Shown piece after piece: positions 36,003 through 51,660 of a DNA stretch of 64,000 nt. Positions within the stretch are counted from its first letter, which is position 1, and each line of letters starts with the position of its first letter. The stretch covers positions 1,362,001-1,426,000 of the forward strand of contig JAQFVV010012420.1 of the NCBI GenBank assembly GCA_028023455.1, in the 5' to 3' direction. The notes below the pieces were generated by a model. The model was given only the letters and a program-made list of their open reading frames with translations. It had not been told where the DNA came from and did no database searches. This DNA comes from Epiperipatus broadwayi (taxonomy: Eukaryota; Onychophora; Udeonychophora; Euonychophora; Peripatidae). The translations under genes were made by a program, and so were the position numbers.

Positions 36003-36700
36003 TGTGTTTGTGTGTTTGATTGTGGATGTGTGTTCTTTATATATAAGTGTGTTTGTGTGTTTGATTGTGGATGTGTGTTCTTTATATGTATATAAATATA
36101 TAATACATATAATTACTTGAATCAATATTGCACCTTCATGCACTATCTATAGATTTTTCTAAACTTTAAATACTATTTATAGTTGAAAAAAATGTTTATC
36201 TTCACATGACTCATGTTTTAGGTTCTGCTTTAAAAATGATTAATCCACCAACATAGCAACCTCATTCCTATTTAATGAGCTCAAAACACACATCATATGG
36301 AGATTTTTCAAATTTTTTATCAATAGCTAAAATTTATAGGTTTAGAAAATTTTATAGGTGATGCAATTCAAATGATATAATCATTTCACCTGGTTATAAT
36401 CATCTATTATTTAATGGCAGGTTAATATGGGGGTGGAAATATATTTATTTTGGAGACAAGGTAAATAAGGCAAAGGAAAAATAGGCTATTTAAGCACAAT
36501 AAAATAAAACATATATAATTAGGACATAATTAATTCATAACACTAATAGGTAAGTATGTGTTATATTGTGCATGAATATGTGTAAGTGTGCAAATAATAA
36601 TTATTATTACTATTTATTAAGTCATAAAAATATTCACTTTAAAATATTTTATTAGTTAATTTTTAATATTGATTAAAGTAATTTAAATTATTAAAAAAAT
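34981..36700. other. AT-rich DNA without recognisable gene
   Basis: Contains a TA array (about 35966-36000) followed by a tandem duplication; nothing codes. Confidence 0.45.
36001..36088. repeat. Tandem duplication, 2 x 45 bp
   Basis: The unit starts AGTGTGTTTGTGTGTTTGAT and contains GTGGATGTGTGTTCTTTATAT; the two copies differ at the end only. Confidence 0.9.
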
Positions 36701-37822
<1,122 letters not shown>

Positions 37823-37835
37823 ATATATGAACTTA

Positions 37836-38803
37836 AAACAGGCAAAACTATCCATTCAGTATTGCCACTCAGTGCAAATCAGAGTAATCAATATATGCCA
37901 GAAGGCTTGTGCATAATATCCCCAAACTACTTTCTGGCTTGTGGCCTTCATCATTGAAGAACATTGGATCTGAAAGCACTGCACTTAGATCTTAGGATCT
38001 AATGCAACCCTCCAGCAGCCACCTTTATCTCTACTTAACTACAAAACTATGAGTCTTAAATTGAAAGCACAATATTTTCAAATCAAGCTCATTAACTTAT
38101 ATAGTCATATAGGTCTGAAACTCAGTTCAATACTTATATATTTTGGGGTCTTTGCTCCTTTAATAACCATAGCTACCACTTCCTATCAGGCAGGATTGGT
38201 TTTAAGCCAAGAAACGTCACATGATCACCATTTCTTATGCTTGCTTGTAACTGTAATTACTCTGACTCGCACTGAGTAGCAATACTTAATGGAGAGTTTT
38301 GCCTGTCTTAATAATAGTTATAAGCAAGCATAAGAAATTGTGATCATGTGATGTTTATTGGCTTAAAACCAATCCTGCCTAATAGAATAGCAGTGGCTAT
38401 GGTTATTAAAAAACCAAAGACACCAAACTCTATAGATACTGAACTGAATTCAGACCTACATGACTATATAAGCTAATAAGCTTGGATTGAAAATATTATT
38501 GTGTTTTCAATTTAAGACTCATAGTTTTGTAGTTAAGTAGAGATAAAAGATGGGTACTGGAGGATTGCATTAGATCTTAGATTTATATGCAGTGCTCTCA
38601 GATCCAAGGCTCCTCCCTGACAAAGGCCACAAGCCATAAACTAGTCTGGGGATATTGGATGAGTAGAAACTAGATGGGAAATTTTATGCACAAACCTTCG
38701 AACATCCATTGATTATTCTGGCTTACACTTTGCCTATTTTAGCCTGTTTTAATAACAGTTATAAGCAAGCATAAGAAATAGTAATCTCGTGATGTTTATT
38801 GGC
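37836..38803. mobile_element. Foldback element, 968 bp, with 13-bp target duplication
   Basis: Bounded by ATATATGAACTTA at 37823-37835 and again at 38804-38816, so this is one insertion. It begins AAACAGGCAAAACT and ends GATGTTTATTGGC. The first half (37836-38253) is inverted in the second half (about 38311-38745), with scattered changes, so the element can fold into a long hairpin. Reading X for the start block, Y for AGTTATAAGCAAGCATAAGAAAT...GATGTTTATTGGC and body for the ~370 bp between, the order is X, body, inverted Y, inverted X, Y, inverted body, inverted X, Y. No protein is encoded. Variable target duplication length (11 and 13 bp) is more like target-primed retroposition than a cut-and-paste transposase, but no A tail is present. 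Confidence 0.8.
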
Positions 38804-38816
38804 ATATATGAACTTA

Positions 38817-41800
38817 AGATAAAAATAAATTATTTGAGATCAGTGGAAAAGACAAATGTTCTAAATTTGAATGATTATTTGAATTTTATTTTTATTATAT
38901 GTGTTAAAAAGATGAATGTTTAATATTTATAATAATTTAATATTCTTGTAAGTAATAATATATCTTAATTTAAGTTCATAGAATTATCTATTGTTGTTTA
39001 TGTAGATGTATAGCATAAGATGTGTGTGCATGTGGTATTTATATAATATTAAAATTATTAACAGGCATGTTAATGTTAGATTCTTTCAAAGTTTGAATTA
39101 TATTCATGCATATTATTCTGTCTTGAATATTTTAAAAAATAGATGTGGAAATTCTTGCTTTATTTAAATTGTTATTATGATTACTTATGTTTGCAGATGC
39201 ATATTCCTACATTATGTTGAGTAAGAAAATTTGTGCCCTTTTATTTATATATATTTTACATTTTGTACATAGCAGTGGGAATTCAGATGTAGCATGGTTA
39301 ATTTGCTGCTTATTAATACATATTAAATAATAATGCTTATAGGCGTATATTTTGTGCATGCATTTGAAGACTGACAAATGTTGCTGTTATGAAATAATAA
39401 TGTTAAGTATCTTACTGTCATTTACCTGATTTTATCTGATTATCTTGTCTTTGCTTGTTCATATTAAACATGAATGTATGAGATAATAATACCAAGTTTT
39501 AAGATTTCTGTTGGTAATAAATTTACTTTATTGGAATTAACATGTATAATATGATGATCATAAATCTTAATCATTGTCTAAGAATACCATATTATTTTAA
39601 TGTTTAGATATCTAATAAATAGTTTTGTGTACACACAGTTATATGATATATTCAAATATAATAATTATATTATGATTCAAGCAAAATTGAATAATATTGC
39701 CATTATAAAATTTAAAGTATAGCTAATAGAGTCTTATAAACTCAAATCATATAATTAATAATTATAAAGTTTGATTTTCTATTAATTTGTATAATTTGAT
39801 GGGTATATTTTACTAATTTTAAACTCTCCATTATGTGTTGGTTATTTGTAGATGCTGTTAATAATCAATAAGTTATTGTCATATTTGGTGCTACAACATG
39901 ATAATCCAACTATTTATTTGTTTTAATTGTTAGTTTGCTATTTTGTGTATGTGTCCATTTATAAACATATGTTATACAATTACTGGTATTATCTAATTCA
40001 TTTTTTAAAAAAATATACTTACAGTGGTTTTACTTCTCATCACTAACTCATACATAACTGACCATTATAATATATAAATATATATTTGCATATAATATAG
40101 CTTTTAAGTAGTTTACTGTAGAGTAAAAGTTTCTACTGATAGACTTCCAGTGAGGAATCATCAAAAAAAGTCTTAGCTTATTCAACCTTCTAACTTCCAA
40201 ATGGTATGAAAATTTAGCATTTTTTTTTTTTGTTTTACTACGAAAATAAGAATTGCTAGATATCTACTTACTGACCAATAATTGGATGGCCAGTTAGGTT
40301 ATCTAAAAGCTTATGACATAGAAAAAATCCTAAGCCTATTTGTAAACTGACAAATCATTAATTTTAATACATCATGAATTCAAATTCCAAGTCATGTATA
40401 TGGCAAGTTGATGTACTAGATATTAAATCACAATATTAACAATATATATATCTAAACAAAACTTTTATTAATTTTATTAGTTAAGTAGCTCAAATTTAAT
40501 CGATGTTTGTACATATTATGGAATCAATTAAATCTTTATCTGTTTATTTGTCAAGTTTTAGTAAGTACTTTTAAAAGAAATAAAATATTTGGTTAAAAAA
40601 AAAGGTACTTATCAAAAAGGTAAGTAAATATTTATCAATAATTGCTTTAAAATATCAATTTTTTTTTACAAGTTAAAAATAATGACAAAATGAAATATAT
40701 TTATATAGTACGTATTGCGACTTTTAGTAAAAGTCTATTTAGTATATATTATCGATGTTTTTTTCTTCTCATAAAGAATGCTTTCATATTAGATTTTAAG
40801 CACCTAAAAGATTAAACACTTTTTATGAATAAATAAAATGCAGGTATGAGGATACATTTATTTGTAAATATACTACATATTATACATTAGTGATACTATA
40901 AGCAATTAAGAGTCTCAAGATAAAAAAAAAAAACCTGTATATTCTTCTGCAATTTTGACAAATTGGATTTAAAATTTTTAAGATTTTTTTTTTCAGGTAG
41001 CTAGCCCACATCCCATCTAATTAATGGGTCGTCTGATAATCTGTCCTCATATACCCTATATATTACATATATAGACACAGGTATATAACAAGCCTGTGTT
41101 TCAGTTACTAATATTACTTAGTAAATTGATATCTAGTTACTTTTAGTTAGAAAGTAAAAATGATGGAAAAATATAATCCTTGATCATCTGGTGATTTAAA
41201 AACCTTCTAAGTAAGCCTTCCCTGTTGTTTTTATATGAAGATTAGTTGAGAAGTTTTAGTCTTATAATGGATTGCTTAAAGTCTACATTTATTTATTTTT
41301 ACTTTGCAACAAGTGATATTTGAATAAAATTTTTATGAAGAATATATTTTTTTAAAAATAAATATATCAAATTACAATAATTTGGTGTGTGTGTACATAT
41401 ATACTGCACTAGTACTTTAAATTCATCGTTTTAAAAAAAATACTAATACAGGTAAAGGACGCGAGGCTTATTTATATTTGTGGATTTTTCACATTTCAGA
41501 CACTAGATCATTTATCCTTCCATTTTAAAACCATATTCTGCTAAATTCAAAATAAACTTTTGTTTATATATAACTACTTTTTGTTAATTGTTTTTTTAAT
41601 TTTGTTTATAAATGTATGTACAAACTTATTAACTATAAGCGGTTAAAGAACATTTTTGGAGTTCTGTTTGGATAAGTTTTTGAATAATAGATATTTGGAT
41701 TAGAATATTTCAAGTATCTAAATTACAACGGTTATAATCATTGAAAGTGAATAACAAAATTTCGAATCTAAATGTTTGTATGATATAACACATGGTGTAC

Positions 41801-42344
41801 AAAAATACTTTTATGATAAGTTGGAATAAAGAGTAAATGTTATAAGTTATATTTAGATTAAAAAAAATATTCAAGACACAATATCCAATAGCATTCTTTA
41901 AATATTCCTTGACAATTGTGCTAAGGTAAATTGATTAAACATTTTTTATTTACGACAATGTAGTCTTTTTAATAACGATATTATAAATATTTTAAAATTA
42001 TTATTAATTATAATAGTTAAGTTGTGTACAAACGCTAAACTGCATAAAATATATCTAAGTCATTTTTGTTAGATTATATATATATATATATGTAAAATTA
42101 GTTCTGATTTTACATGCTTTGTATAAAGACCTTATATTCGTTTCTCGCTAAAAATATAAAATTGATTTTTTCCAAAGCACTATTTTCTTTTTGTACGTCA
42201 AACAGAAAAATCTAATTTTCTTTCCGTAGTTTAGATAAAGCTCAAAATATGTCAATAAGTTCTGGTGCTGACATTTTAATTTTGTAAGAATTTTTTATTT
42301 TTAATTAGTATAATCATTAACAGACTTTCCCTTAAAAATATAAA
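38817..42344. other. AT-rich DNA without recognisable gene
   Basis: 3.5 kb with no open frame of note. A B-box-like AATTCAAATTCC near 40378 is isolated. Nothing else supported. Confidence 0.45.
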
Positions 42345-42824
42345 GATAATTGTGAATAATATTGTTAAAATAATATGATTTTACATATTTATGTTAATAC
42401 ACGATCTTTTTTTTATTCTGCAAATACGACATTCATAAAATATTTTATAAAGTTTATTGATATAAGGGGGCACTATATAGCATTTTTAATTGTCTAAGGA
42501 TTAAAAATAACTAAGTTTCTTTATTCACTATAAACAATTTAATTATTTAATATTTATGATAGGAAATTATGTTTTAAATGTAATTCAGAATTATAAACAA
42601 TACTGCTAAAATAATATGGTTTTGCATATTTATATTAGTCATAATCTTTTTTTATTCTGCAAATACGATATTCATAAAATATTTTATCAAGTTTATTGTA
42701 TATAAGGGGGCACTATACAACGTTTTTAATTGTTATAGGCGTACAAATAACTAATTTTTTTAATTTAGTATAAAATGTAATTATTATTATTTTTACAAAT
42801 GTAATTATTTTATAGTTATGATAG
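42345..42824. repeat. Tandem repeat, 2 units of about 240 bp
   Basis: Two diverged units share ATTCTGCAAATACGA, TTCATAAAATATTTTAT, TATAAGGGGGCACTATA (starting 42471 and 42711) and GATAGGAAA(A/T)TATGTTTTAA. A weak third unit may follow to about 42980 (AGGGCCCCTTATGCATT). Confidence 0.85.
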
Positions 42825-42980
42825 GAAAATATGTTTTAACTGCAATTCAGAATTATAAAAATTTAACAATGTAGAATTGATACATTTTTTTCAGATAAAA
42901 AAACATTAGTATCAAAACAAATTATTGTTTTTTAGGGCCCCTTATGCATTATTTTTATTTGTTGCAAATTTAAAAATAGG

Positions 42981-45900
42981 TAAAAAAATTAATTCTTTAA
43001 TATTTAATTTACTTTAAAATTATAAAACCTTAGACCATCTATTTAAAAGCATTTTTGTAAACTTAAATTGAGTACTCACCTACAGTAGCTTAATAATGTT
43101 AGCATCTTTTGTTAACAGTCTACATTTCCAGATATTTTATTAATTAAATAAAGTTTTAAATTAATGCATGATACAGTGTACTTCAAATGATCTTCATGGT
43201 TTATGTCTTAACAATTTACTTCTATATCTCACAAATTTGGAAGCTATAACTGCTCATAAAAATCAAAGCATGTTATTTTTTGAATTTTTAATTTTAAACA
43301 TCTTCATGTTTATTTCAAAGTATATGTCTAGAATTGATATTTTAGAGTATATGTTTAGAGATTGAGGATGATGAATCATTACTAAAAATAATATCAATTT
43401 TAAATATATCTAATGAATACAAGTGCCACTCTACTTTTTAATCCATATCATTTAAATATATTTTTTAAAAGAATAATTACCTAACTGGAAATAATTCTAC
43501 TATTCATCATATTATATTTTATATATTAACAAATAAATAACTATCAAATAAGTTATTCAGTACTAAATATTTTATTGCAAAAATCCTTTTCAATATATGC
43601 ACTACAGTATTGTTAATAAAGCTTTGCTCTTAATATAGTTTTTGTATTTGTATACATATTACATTCACAGAGATAAAGCATTTATAAATTCACTCATATG
43701 TGTAAATTGTAAACAATTTAACTTTTTTAAAATATTAAATTATAAAAAATTTTAACTGCACATATTGAAGTAAATATGATAGAAACTTTTCTTGATAAAT
43801 ATAATTTGACTTCAAATGCTTGGATGCTGTGATAAGAAAAGCTTAGAATTTATATTTTAAATTTAGCTTAGCACTTTTGAAATTCATATTTATACACTGA
43901 ATTTGAGTAGGAAGGTGGGTATAAATGTAATATATGTTTATTTAAATTTATTCAAATATATGCAATGAATAAGATAGCCCATTTTTTTTGGGAGGGGAAA
44001 ACAGGCTTTATTTTTGTTTATGGAGTTGGAATTGCTGGATATATGCCATACCAATCTTGTGCCTGACATAATTTCTCTCAATGCATGTGATGCTGGCTAC
44101 TGTGGGCTCAAATATATGGCCCATTGCATTTTGGTGTTTGACAAATATGAATTTTTATTCTGTGTTACCTCTGGTCCTTTTGTAAAAATATTGGTATTGT
44201 GATAGCCTTGTAGTGAGACTATCACATTATTCATCATAGTATCAGAGATCCATATGCTTGAAAGTTAAAGGAAATATGTTAAATTCCACAATAAACTATT
44301 TTTCATCAATTCCACGCTTTGAAAATTTTTGGATTCTTGTCATTTAACCAAATTATTTCTTTTATTAATAAAAATAGTTATTTTTATTTTCATGATTTCA
44401 TTATTTCTTTTTTCATGTAATATTTTGACCTTCTACAAATTAAGCACAAAATCTCCATTACATTTCAATTTATGATCATTAAATCTAAAGATTGATGTTT
44501 TATGCATTTTTATTCTTTTTTATAATAATTAGTTTTTAAATCCCTTTTTCAATAAACATCAAAATTCTTCGATACATGATGTTCCACAAAAACTAATAAT
44601 TCTGTTTAATAATATTAAGAAGCTTATTTATATTGGGTGACACATTATATACAACACTATCCTAATCAAAATAAATATCGTTTATTCAATTTATTATTTT
44701 CTTTTCATTATATGGTATTAAAATCCATTTTTTAATTTTTAATTATTGATATTACTTAAATGCCATCTGTTTTTTTTTATATATTCTTTCTAATACATCT
44801 AATATCATATTCATTACTATTTCTAGTTTACAATATCTAATATTTTTATTTGGGGCTTTTATATATTTGCATAATTTCTCATTTCTAGATTTAAAAACAT
44901 CTTAAGCTGGCAATTTTATTGATAAAAGGAACTTTAAATTCAGGATGTATAGATTTTATAAAAAGCTTATAATCATAGTTCGTCAGAGCTGTTTATAATT
45001 ATATTTAAATACTTTACAGTTTTATTGTTTCCTAATTATTTAGACTTTCTTCCACACACAAACACACTATCTAATATATAATTCAATATTATTCTTTTTG
45101 AGTTTATTCATAATTTTTTCTTCATAAATTCACAATATATAATCACATATTTAGAGCATACATGGGTGACACAAAAGCCATACTTTTTGCATTTTATAAT
45201 AATCACTTTTATAATTAACAACAATATTTTAATCTATAAACTTTATGTATAGTAATCAATCTCTATTGTAGTTAATGATTTCTCAATAATTTGTACTGAT
45301 TGTTTTATATTAATTGAGCTATATATTTGTAGCTAGTGATATAATATTTTTAACTTCTCTTATTAACAAACTCAGTAATGAACCATAAATGTATTTCATC
45401 CTAAAATATACTTCAAAATTAACCATAAGCTGAAATGGAACATCATCTTTATATAGCTTATGTTTTTGAACATTCATGGAGAATTTGTATTAGAAAAATG
45501 ACAGATTCAAATATATTTTCTTATTGAAAATTTTTGCCTATGCAGTTGTCAATACTCTTTGAAACTTTATATAATGATCAGTTTATCAAAGACTCAAGTT
45601 CTTCAACTACAAATAATTTGAAATTGAAAATGTAGAAGGGGAATAATAATAAATTATAAAATAGATATAATTGACAATAGATTCAATGAACACTTCCATT
45701 TTATGTTATATGTAAAACCTGTAGAGAAAAAAAGATATGTACATTCTGATTCTAAAACTCCTTTTATGCATAAAATGGCTAATTTCAGATATTTTTATAT
45801 AGAAATGTGAAATTATGTAAGTATATAAATGATAGATTAGTATGTGAAACAAATTAATGTATGAAACAAACCTTAGTTCATAAAATAAATTATCTCATAT

Positions 45901-46950
45901 GGAATCAAACTTCCTAATAAATGCCTGCTTAAAAAAGCAAATTATAAAAACAAACAAAATTATTAATGTGAATATTGACAATATTGTAGGAAATAGTCAT
46001 GCCAAAACTACAGAGATGAGATTTCAATACTCTCAAAATGAAAAATGACTACATGGTGTTAGCCACCATGAAACAAATTGATCTTTTTTTATTTAAAAAA
46101 TACAATAAAATTAATTCAAATTAACATTGAACATATATGATATTCAAAAATGGGAATCCTCTACAAAGTAATAATGTTATTACAGTTCAGGGGACTCACC
46201 ATTCTTAACAGTGTGCATTTTCCTTAAAATAGCTGGACTTACATTGATTCTTAATAGAATACATTTTAAACATATTATGGTTACCTTTGTTTTAAACCAT
46301 TTTTAAAGCAAATACTATTGAAGATAATTTAAACAACATTGCAATCATCATTTGTAAAGATAATTTTTATGTATACAATATTTACAAGTCTTCCAATACA
46401 AACTGACTTTAACCTATTCTTCCATATTTTCTTATACCTTCTATTTACATATAGATTTCCAATTTTCATAGTAATTTTTGGGAATAAGCAAATGAGGATC
46501 AAGCAGTTTAGCACTTATTTAACATAGATGGATTTAAATATTATACTTATTTTAAATGTTTTATTTATTTTTATTTCTAACCAGATCTAACATATGGGAG
46601 AATTAAATAATTATTATTTCCCCATTAATTAAGTACATTCTAAATTTAAGAAACTTGTACTATTGGCCAGGCCAGAGTTGGCCACTAGCCTGCCCTTAAA
46701 ATGATGAGACAATGAAATGGGGATTCACATTTCATTTCTCATTATTTTAACTATACATTTTAATGGTGACCTTATTATTGGTGCTGTCCAAGGTAAGTAT
46801 TCCAAACTACAAATAAGTCAGGCTGTAATAGGATTATATTGATCTGTTCAGATTGTACTTACTCTCTGAACTACTATTAATATCATCCAGGCTTCATTCT
46901 GTGGATTATATTTATTATTTCTTTTAACAGTCTTATTCTTTATAATGGCT
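42981..46950. other. AT-rich DNA without recognisable gene
   Basis: No supported gene. A 62-codon plus-strand frame (44014-44202) lies in a slightly richer patch that ends with TGTGATAG-(13 nt)-CTATCACA. Plus-strand frames around 45690-45800 look faintly like decayed retroelement coding sequence (KPVEKKRYVHSDSKTPF...), too weak to call. Confidence 0.35.
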
Positions 46951-46954
46951 TTTA

Positions 46955-48330
46955 TTTCTTTTATGAATCCTTTATTTTAAAAGTTGGAAAAGTCAAAATC
47001 TGTTCATCTTCTAAATCTTTTATAGGTTTATTGCTTATTATTGTCAGCTTAATACTTCTTTTGGCATTATTCAATACTATCTGGTCTAACTTATGTGACA
47101 AATTATCCATAATCATTTTTATTATTTGACCATTTAAGAGAGCACCTGCTTTCAATACTTTCATTTGAAATATTTTGCCTTGTAAAAACTGAGTATAGTT
47201 CTTCCTATATCTACTTTGTATATGTCTAGTGATACTTGATCCTGTATTTTTCTATGATTTGTTGTCATTTTTGTGCTATTACCTCAGTTCTTTCTTTTAA
47301 TTCTTCATGATTTTGATTTATTATTTCTATATCCTTTTATTCATTTTTTATATTTTCCTCCAATTGTTTTTATCCATCCACCTTTTGGTTTAATACCTTT
47401 GGTTCAACTATAATTTGATCTATTATTTCAACTTTGTTTAATTTTGTGCTATTATCCCAGTTCCTTCTTTTAATTCTTCATGATTTTGATTTATTATTTC
47501 TATATCATTTTGTTCATTTTTATATATTTTTCTCCAATTGTTTTTATCCATCCACCTTTTGGTTTAATACCTTTGGTTCAACTATAATCTGATCTATTAT
47601 TTCAACTTTTTTTAATATTACATCCTGCACATTATGTATAAAATCTGTTTTCTTATCCTATTTCTTCATAATTTGAGGTATCTTATCATCATCTTCCTGA
47701 ATATTTGGTTCATTTGATTGTCTTGATTTTGTTGATTGCTTTCCACTATTATGTTTTTCTATTTTTCTGCTCTTTTTTCTATCTAACTGACTTCTCACTT
47801 TGTTCTTTCCATCCTTCATTTTTTTATTTATTATTTCTATATACTTTTGTTCATATTCAAGACTTTCTTACAATTGTTTTAGCCCATTTATCCCTTGGTC
47901 ATCATTTATATAATTTCAACCCTCTACATTATTTATTTCATTGAAGAATCCTTTTAATTCTTTTCCATCATTACTTTTCATTTCACTTTCTATCTTTTAT
48001 TTTATCACATTTGCCATCGTTGGTGTTTTCATCCAACTGATCATCAATAGCAAAGACATCAACATCACTATTATCATTACTAATGGCTTCAGCATCCACA
48101 CTATATTTTTTATAGTTATTTTCCTGTTATTTGGCTTATTGAATACTGGTTTAGTTTTTGATTGTCTTTTGCACTTTTCTGATTAATTTCTTCAATCTTA
48201 ACCAATATCTTTTTATTATCTTCTAACTTCTCATCCTGGTCTTCTTTATCTTCATCTATTTTCATCATAATTTTTTATTTTCTTCTCTTTTCTGCTTAAT
48301 TCTCTCCATTTTGTCTAACATTTTGATCTT
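46955..48330 (-). pseudogene. Decayed lysine/glutamate-rich coding region, family unknown
   Basis: Several minus-strand frames read as protein-like but are broken by stops and shifts. They are VDAEAISNDNSDVDVFAIDDQLDE (about 48095-48020), EMKSNDGKELKGFFNEINN (about 47990-47930), KIEKHNSGKQSTKSRQSNEPNI (about 47770-47705), NEQNDIEIINQNHEELKE twice over in a 173-bp duplication, and SHKLDQIVLNNAKRSIKLTIISNK to FPTFKIKD (about 47105-46965). The composition (K, E, N, D; heptad-like stretches) suggests a coiled-coil protein such as a LINE ORF1 or a structural host protein. I do not recognise the family. The plus strand is unusually C- and T-rich here. Confidence 0.4.
47268..47613. repeat. Tandem duplication, 2 x 173 bp
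   Basis: TGTGCTATTA(C/T)C(T/C)CAGTTC... starts at 47272 and again at 47445. The copies are highly similar across the unit, including CTTTTGGTTTAATACC and CAACTATAAT(T/C)TGATC. The duplication lies inside the decayed reading frame, whose minus-strand peptide is therefore repeated. Confidence 0.9.
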
Positions 48331-49029
48331 TCATCTTCTGCTCTAATTTTTGCCTTACACTATAGTATTTTCATGAATATACACTTTCTTTTGATTGTCT
48401 TGTTTTGTTGATTGTCTTCTGCTATTATGTTTCACCATTTTTTCATTTACTCTTTGATTCATTTTTCTAATATCCTTTACAGCCTTATTTCTGATTTCCT
48501 ATTGTTTTCTTTGAATTCCTTAAACATATTCAAAAACTGGTCTGACATGCTAATATCTGTTGTTTGGTTTACATGTATAAACTTTTTAAAATAGTATCTT
48601 ATAAAGTAAGTTTGACTTCACCTCCCCTTTCACACAACCTTTCATCTTACCTACTACTACTACTATTATTATCCCCCATAGCCTTTTTTAAAACCTGATC
48701 TGTCTCAATACCTGATTTTATTTGTCAATACTAATTTATTTCTCTTGCTTTATTCTTCAATTTTATCCTGTTCATGTGTGTGATTGATTTCCTCATTTAC
48801 TATTATATTTATTATTATTTATTTTCACTTTTAGTACATATATAAAAGCAAATTCTTATAACAAACCATTTTTTCAAAAGTTTTCTCAGAGATCTGATGA
48901 ACATCTGACAGCAGATCTTTATTCCTGAAATAGATACAGAATTCAAACATGAGACTACAATTATGCAATGCAGAATGAACATCAGAAAGTCTACTTCAAT
49001 TTAGACACTAAAGATACCAACAACCTAAA
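48331..49029. other. No gene seen
   Basis: C/T-rich plus strand continuing from the decayed frame, then mixed sequence; nothing identifiable. Confidence 0.4.
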
Positions 49030-49797
49030 GAGAAATATCATATAATTACCATTTCTTATACTTACACAAGCTGTTTACACAGAGACTGAACTCCATACAG
49101 TAGCACCACCAGAGCAAGCCAGAATAATCAAGGATGCAAGAAGGCTTCTGCATAAAATCCCTATCTAGTGCCTACTCATCCAATATCCCAGACTAGTTTC
49201 CAACTTATGGCTTTTATCAGTGGGGAGTCTTGGACCTGAGAGCACTGAACCTAGATCTTAGGATCTAATGCCTTCCACATTCACCATTTATATTATTAGC
49301 TAATTATAAAGCTTTGAGTCCAAAATGAAAACACAATAATGTTTACAATTCAAGCTCATTAGTTTGTATAGTTATATAGATATGAACTCAGTCCTGCATC
49401 CATGCTTTTGGTATCTTAGGTTCTTTAATAGAGTCACCATAATCCTATTGGGCAGGATTGGTTTTAAACTACTAAACATCACATAATCACCATTTCTTAT
49501 GCTTACACAAGCTGTTTGCACAGAAGTTAAACTCCATAAAGTAGCATTACCAGTGCATTCCAGAGTAATCAATGGATTCAAGACGGTCTTTGCTTGGAGG
49601 GTTGCATTAGATTCTAAGATCTAGGTGCAATGATCTCAGATCCAAGGCTCCTCACTGACAAAGGCCAAAAGCCAGAAACTAGTCTGGGGATATTGTATGA
49701 GTAGGTATTAGATAGGAATTTTATGCATAGGCCTTCTGGCATCCATTGATTACTCTGTTTTGCACTGAGTGGCACTACTGTATGAAGAGTTTCACTT
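49030..49797. mobile_element. Foldback element family, older copy
   Basis: Carries the body and Y blocks of the 37836-38803 element. ATAATTACCATTTCTTATACTTAC (about 49041) and ATAATCACCATTTCTTATGCTTAC (about 49482) are the inverted Y block twice. Body landmarks such as GGCAGGATTGGTTTTAAA, AGATCTTAGGATCTAATGC and its inverse, and CTAGTCTGGGGATATT are present. Diverged, and target duplications were not found. Confidence 0.75.
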
Positions 49798-50687
49798 ATA
49801 ATTTATGATCAAATTTCTCTTGTCATATATTTCACAGTAATATATTGTTTTATTTTTCAGTTGTCATTTTATTTGAGTCTCAATTTATGTGGTCATTTAG
49901 TATATTGATAACTAGAACTCATTCATCATCAAGCCCATAGTTGGGAGTTACCATTTGTAATTGTAGAAAATGTTGGGGTGACATGAGGGAATGGGAAACA
50001 TCTCCCTTCCCATAAAATAACTAACCAAAGAGCATTGAATACTAAGCAATGAACATTGAATAAATATAAAAGGAGCATGTACAAATGATTCAGCATAAGA
50101 TAAACATAAGTTATAATAATAATCACCAGAATTATACAGGAAAATCAAATCAATAACAGCAGTCAACAGTCAACCATAAGGATCCTGGTTTATTTCCATT
50201 AAGTGTCTTTCCTTGTGCTTCAGAGTATTGAATTTACATAATTTATTAATCCATTTATGGTAGAGTATTTTCATTTGATATACAATTAATTGGATGAGAG
50301 ATTTCCTTATGTTATCAAGTATGATATATTTTAGCATCTGCAATCAATTACTTGATTGGAAAAATCTGTTTATTCCTAAGGGCATTTTTATATTTACAGC
50401 TCCATCATAAGCTACATCAATAGAAATTTCAGGGGAGGAGGAACATCATCCAGAAGCCTTACTTCTGTAACTGCATTATATCCACATCGATAAACATTAG
50501 AATTTTCTTGGTTTCCATTATACAAGCAACACACAGAAGAAGTGAAAATTTGCTGCCTTTTTGTCGGAAAAGCAGAACTAGGAAGATTTATTTTTATTTT
50601 GCAACTGGTTGCCATAGCAACTTGGTATTTACAATAGTCAATTTTATTTTACAATAAAGAATTTCAACAAATTTTTGATTTCTTACA
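49798..50687. other. AT-rich DNA without recognisable gene
   Basis: Small overlapping frames on the minus strand carry no recognisable motif. Nothing supported. Confidence 0.4.
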
Positions 50688-51272
<585 letters not shown>

Positions 51273-51660
51273 TTTCAAAAAGGGGAACTTTATTCAATCT
51301 AGAAAACAGGTTACATTAATAATTTTTATATACATGCATTTACACTGATATTTCCGAGGATTATATATATTGTTCTTTCCAAGTTCTTACATATATTTAC
51401 TGGGTGAGCGATGGATTGTTTAGCCTAAGTTATCTTTATTGATTCATGGATTTTTGCTGTCCATTTTCTTGTTTTCTTTTTAAGTCTATTATTGAGGAAA
51501 GGCAGAACTGTTAGAGATTTGACCGTTGTTTTACAAGTGACCAAGTAGCCGTGAAAATGTCTGGGTGTGCTATTTTATTGTCTCTGGTTTTTAATTGTGC
51601 TAACTTGTTGTGAAAAGTTGATGGATGCCACCTTGTATTGTTGCCAAAAGCAAATGTGCA

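Noticed and set aside
42345-42824. CRISPR-like direct repeats
   Set aside because: Units are 240 bp and diverged, without regular short repeats and spacers; the DNA is eukaryotic.
45620-45960. Plus-strand KPVEKKRYVHSDSKTPF-like peptide
   Set aside because: Resembles retroelement polyprotein in feel only. Too short and broken to assign.
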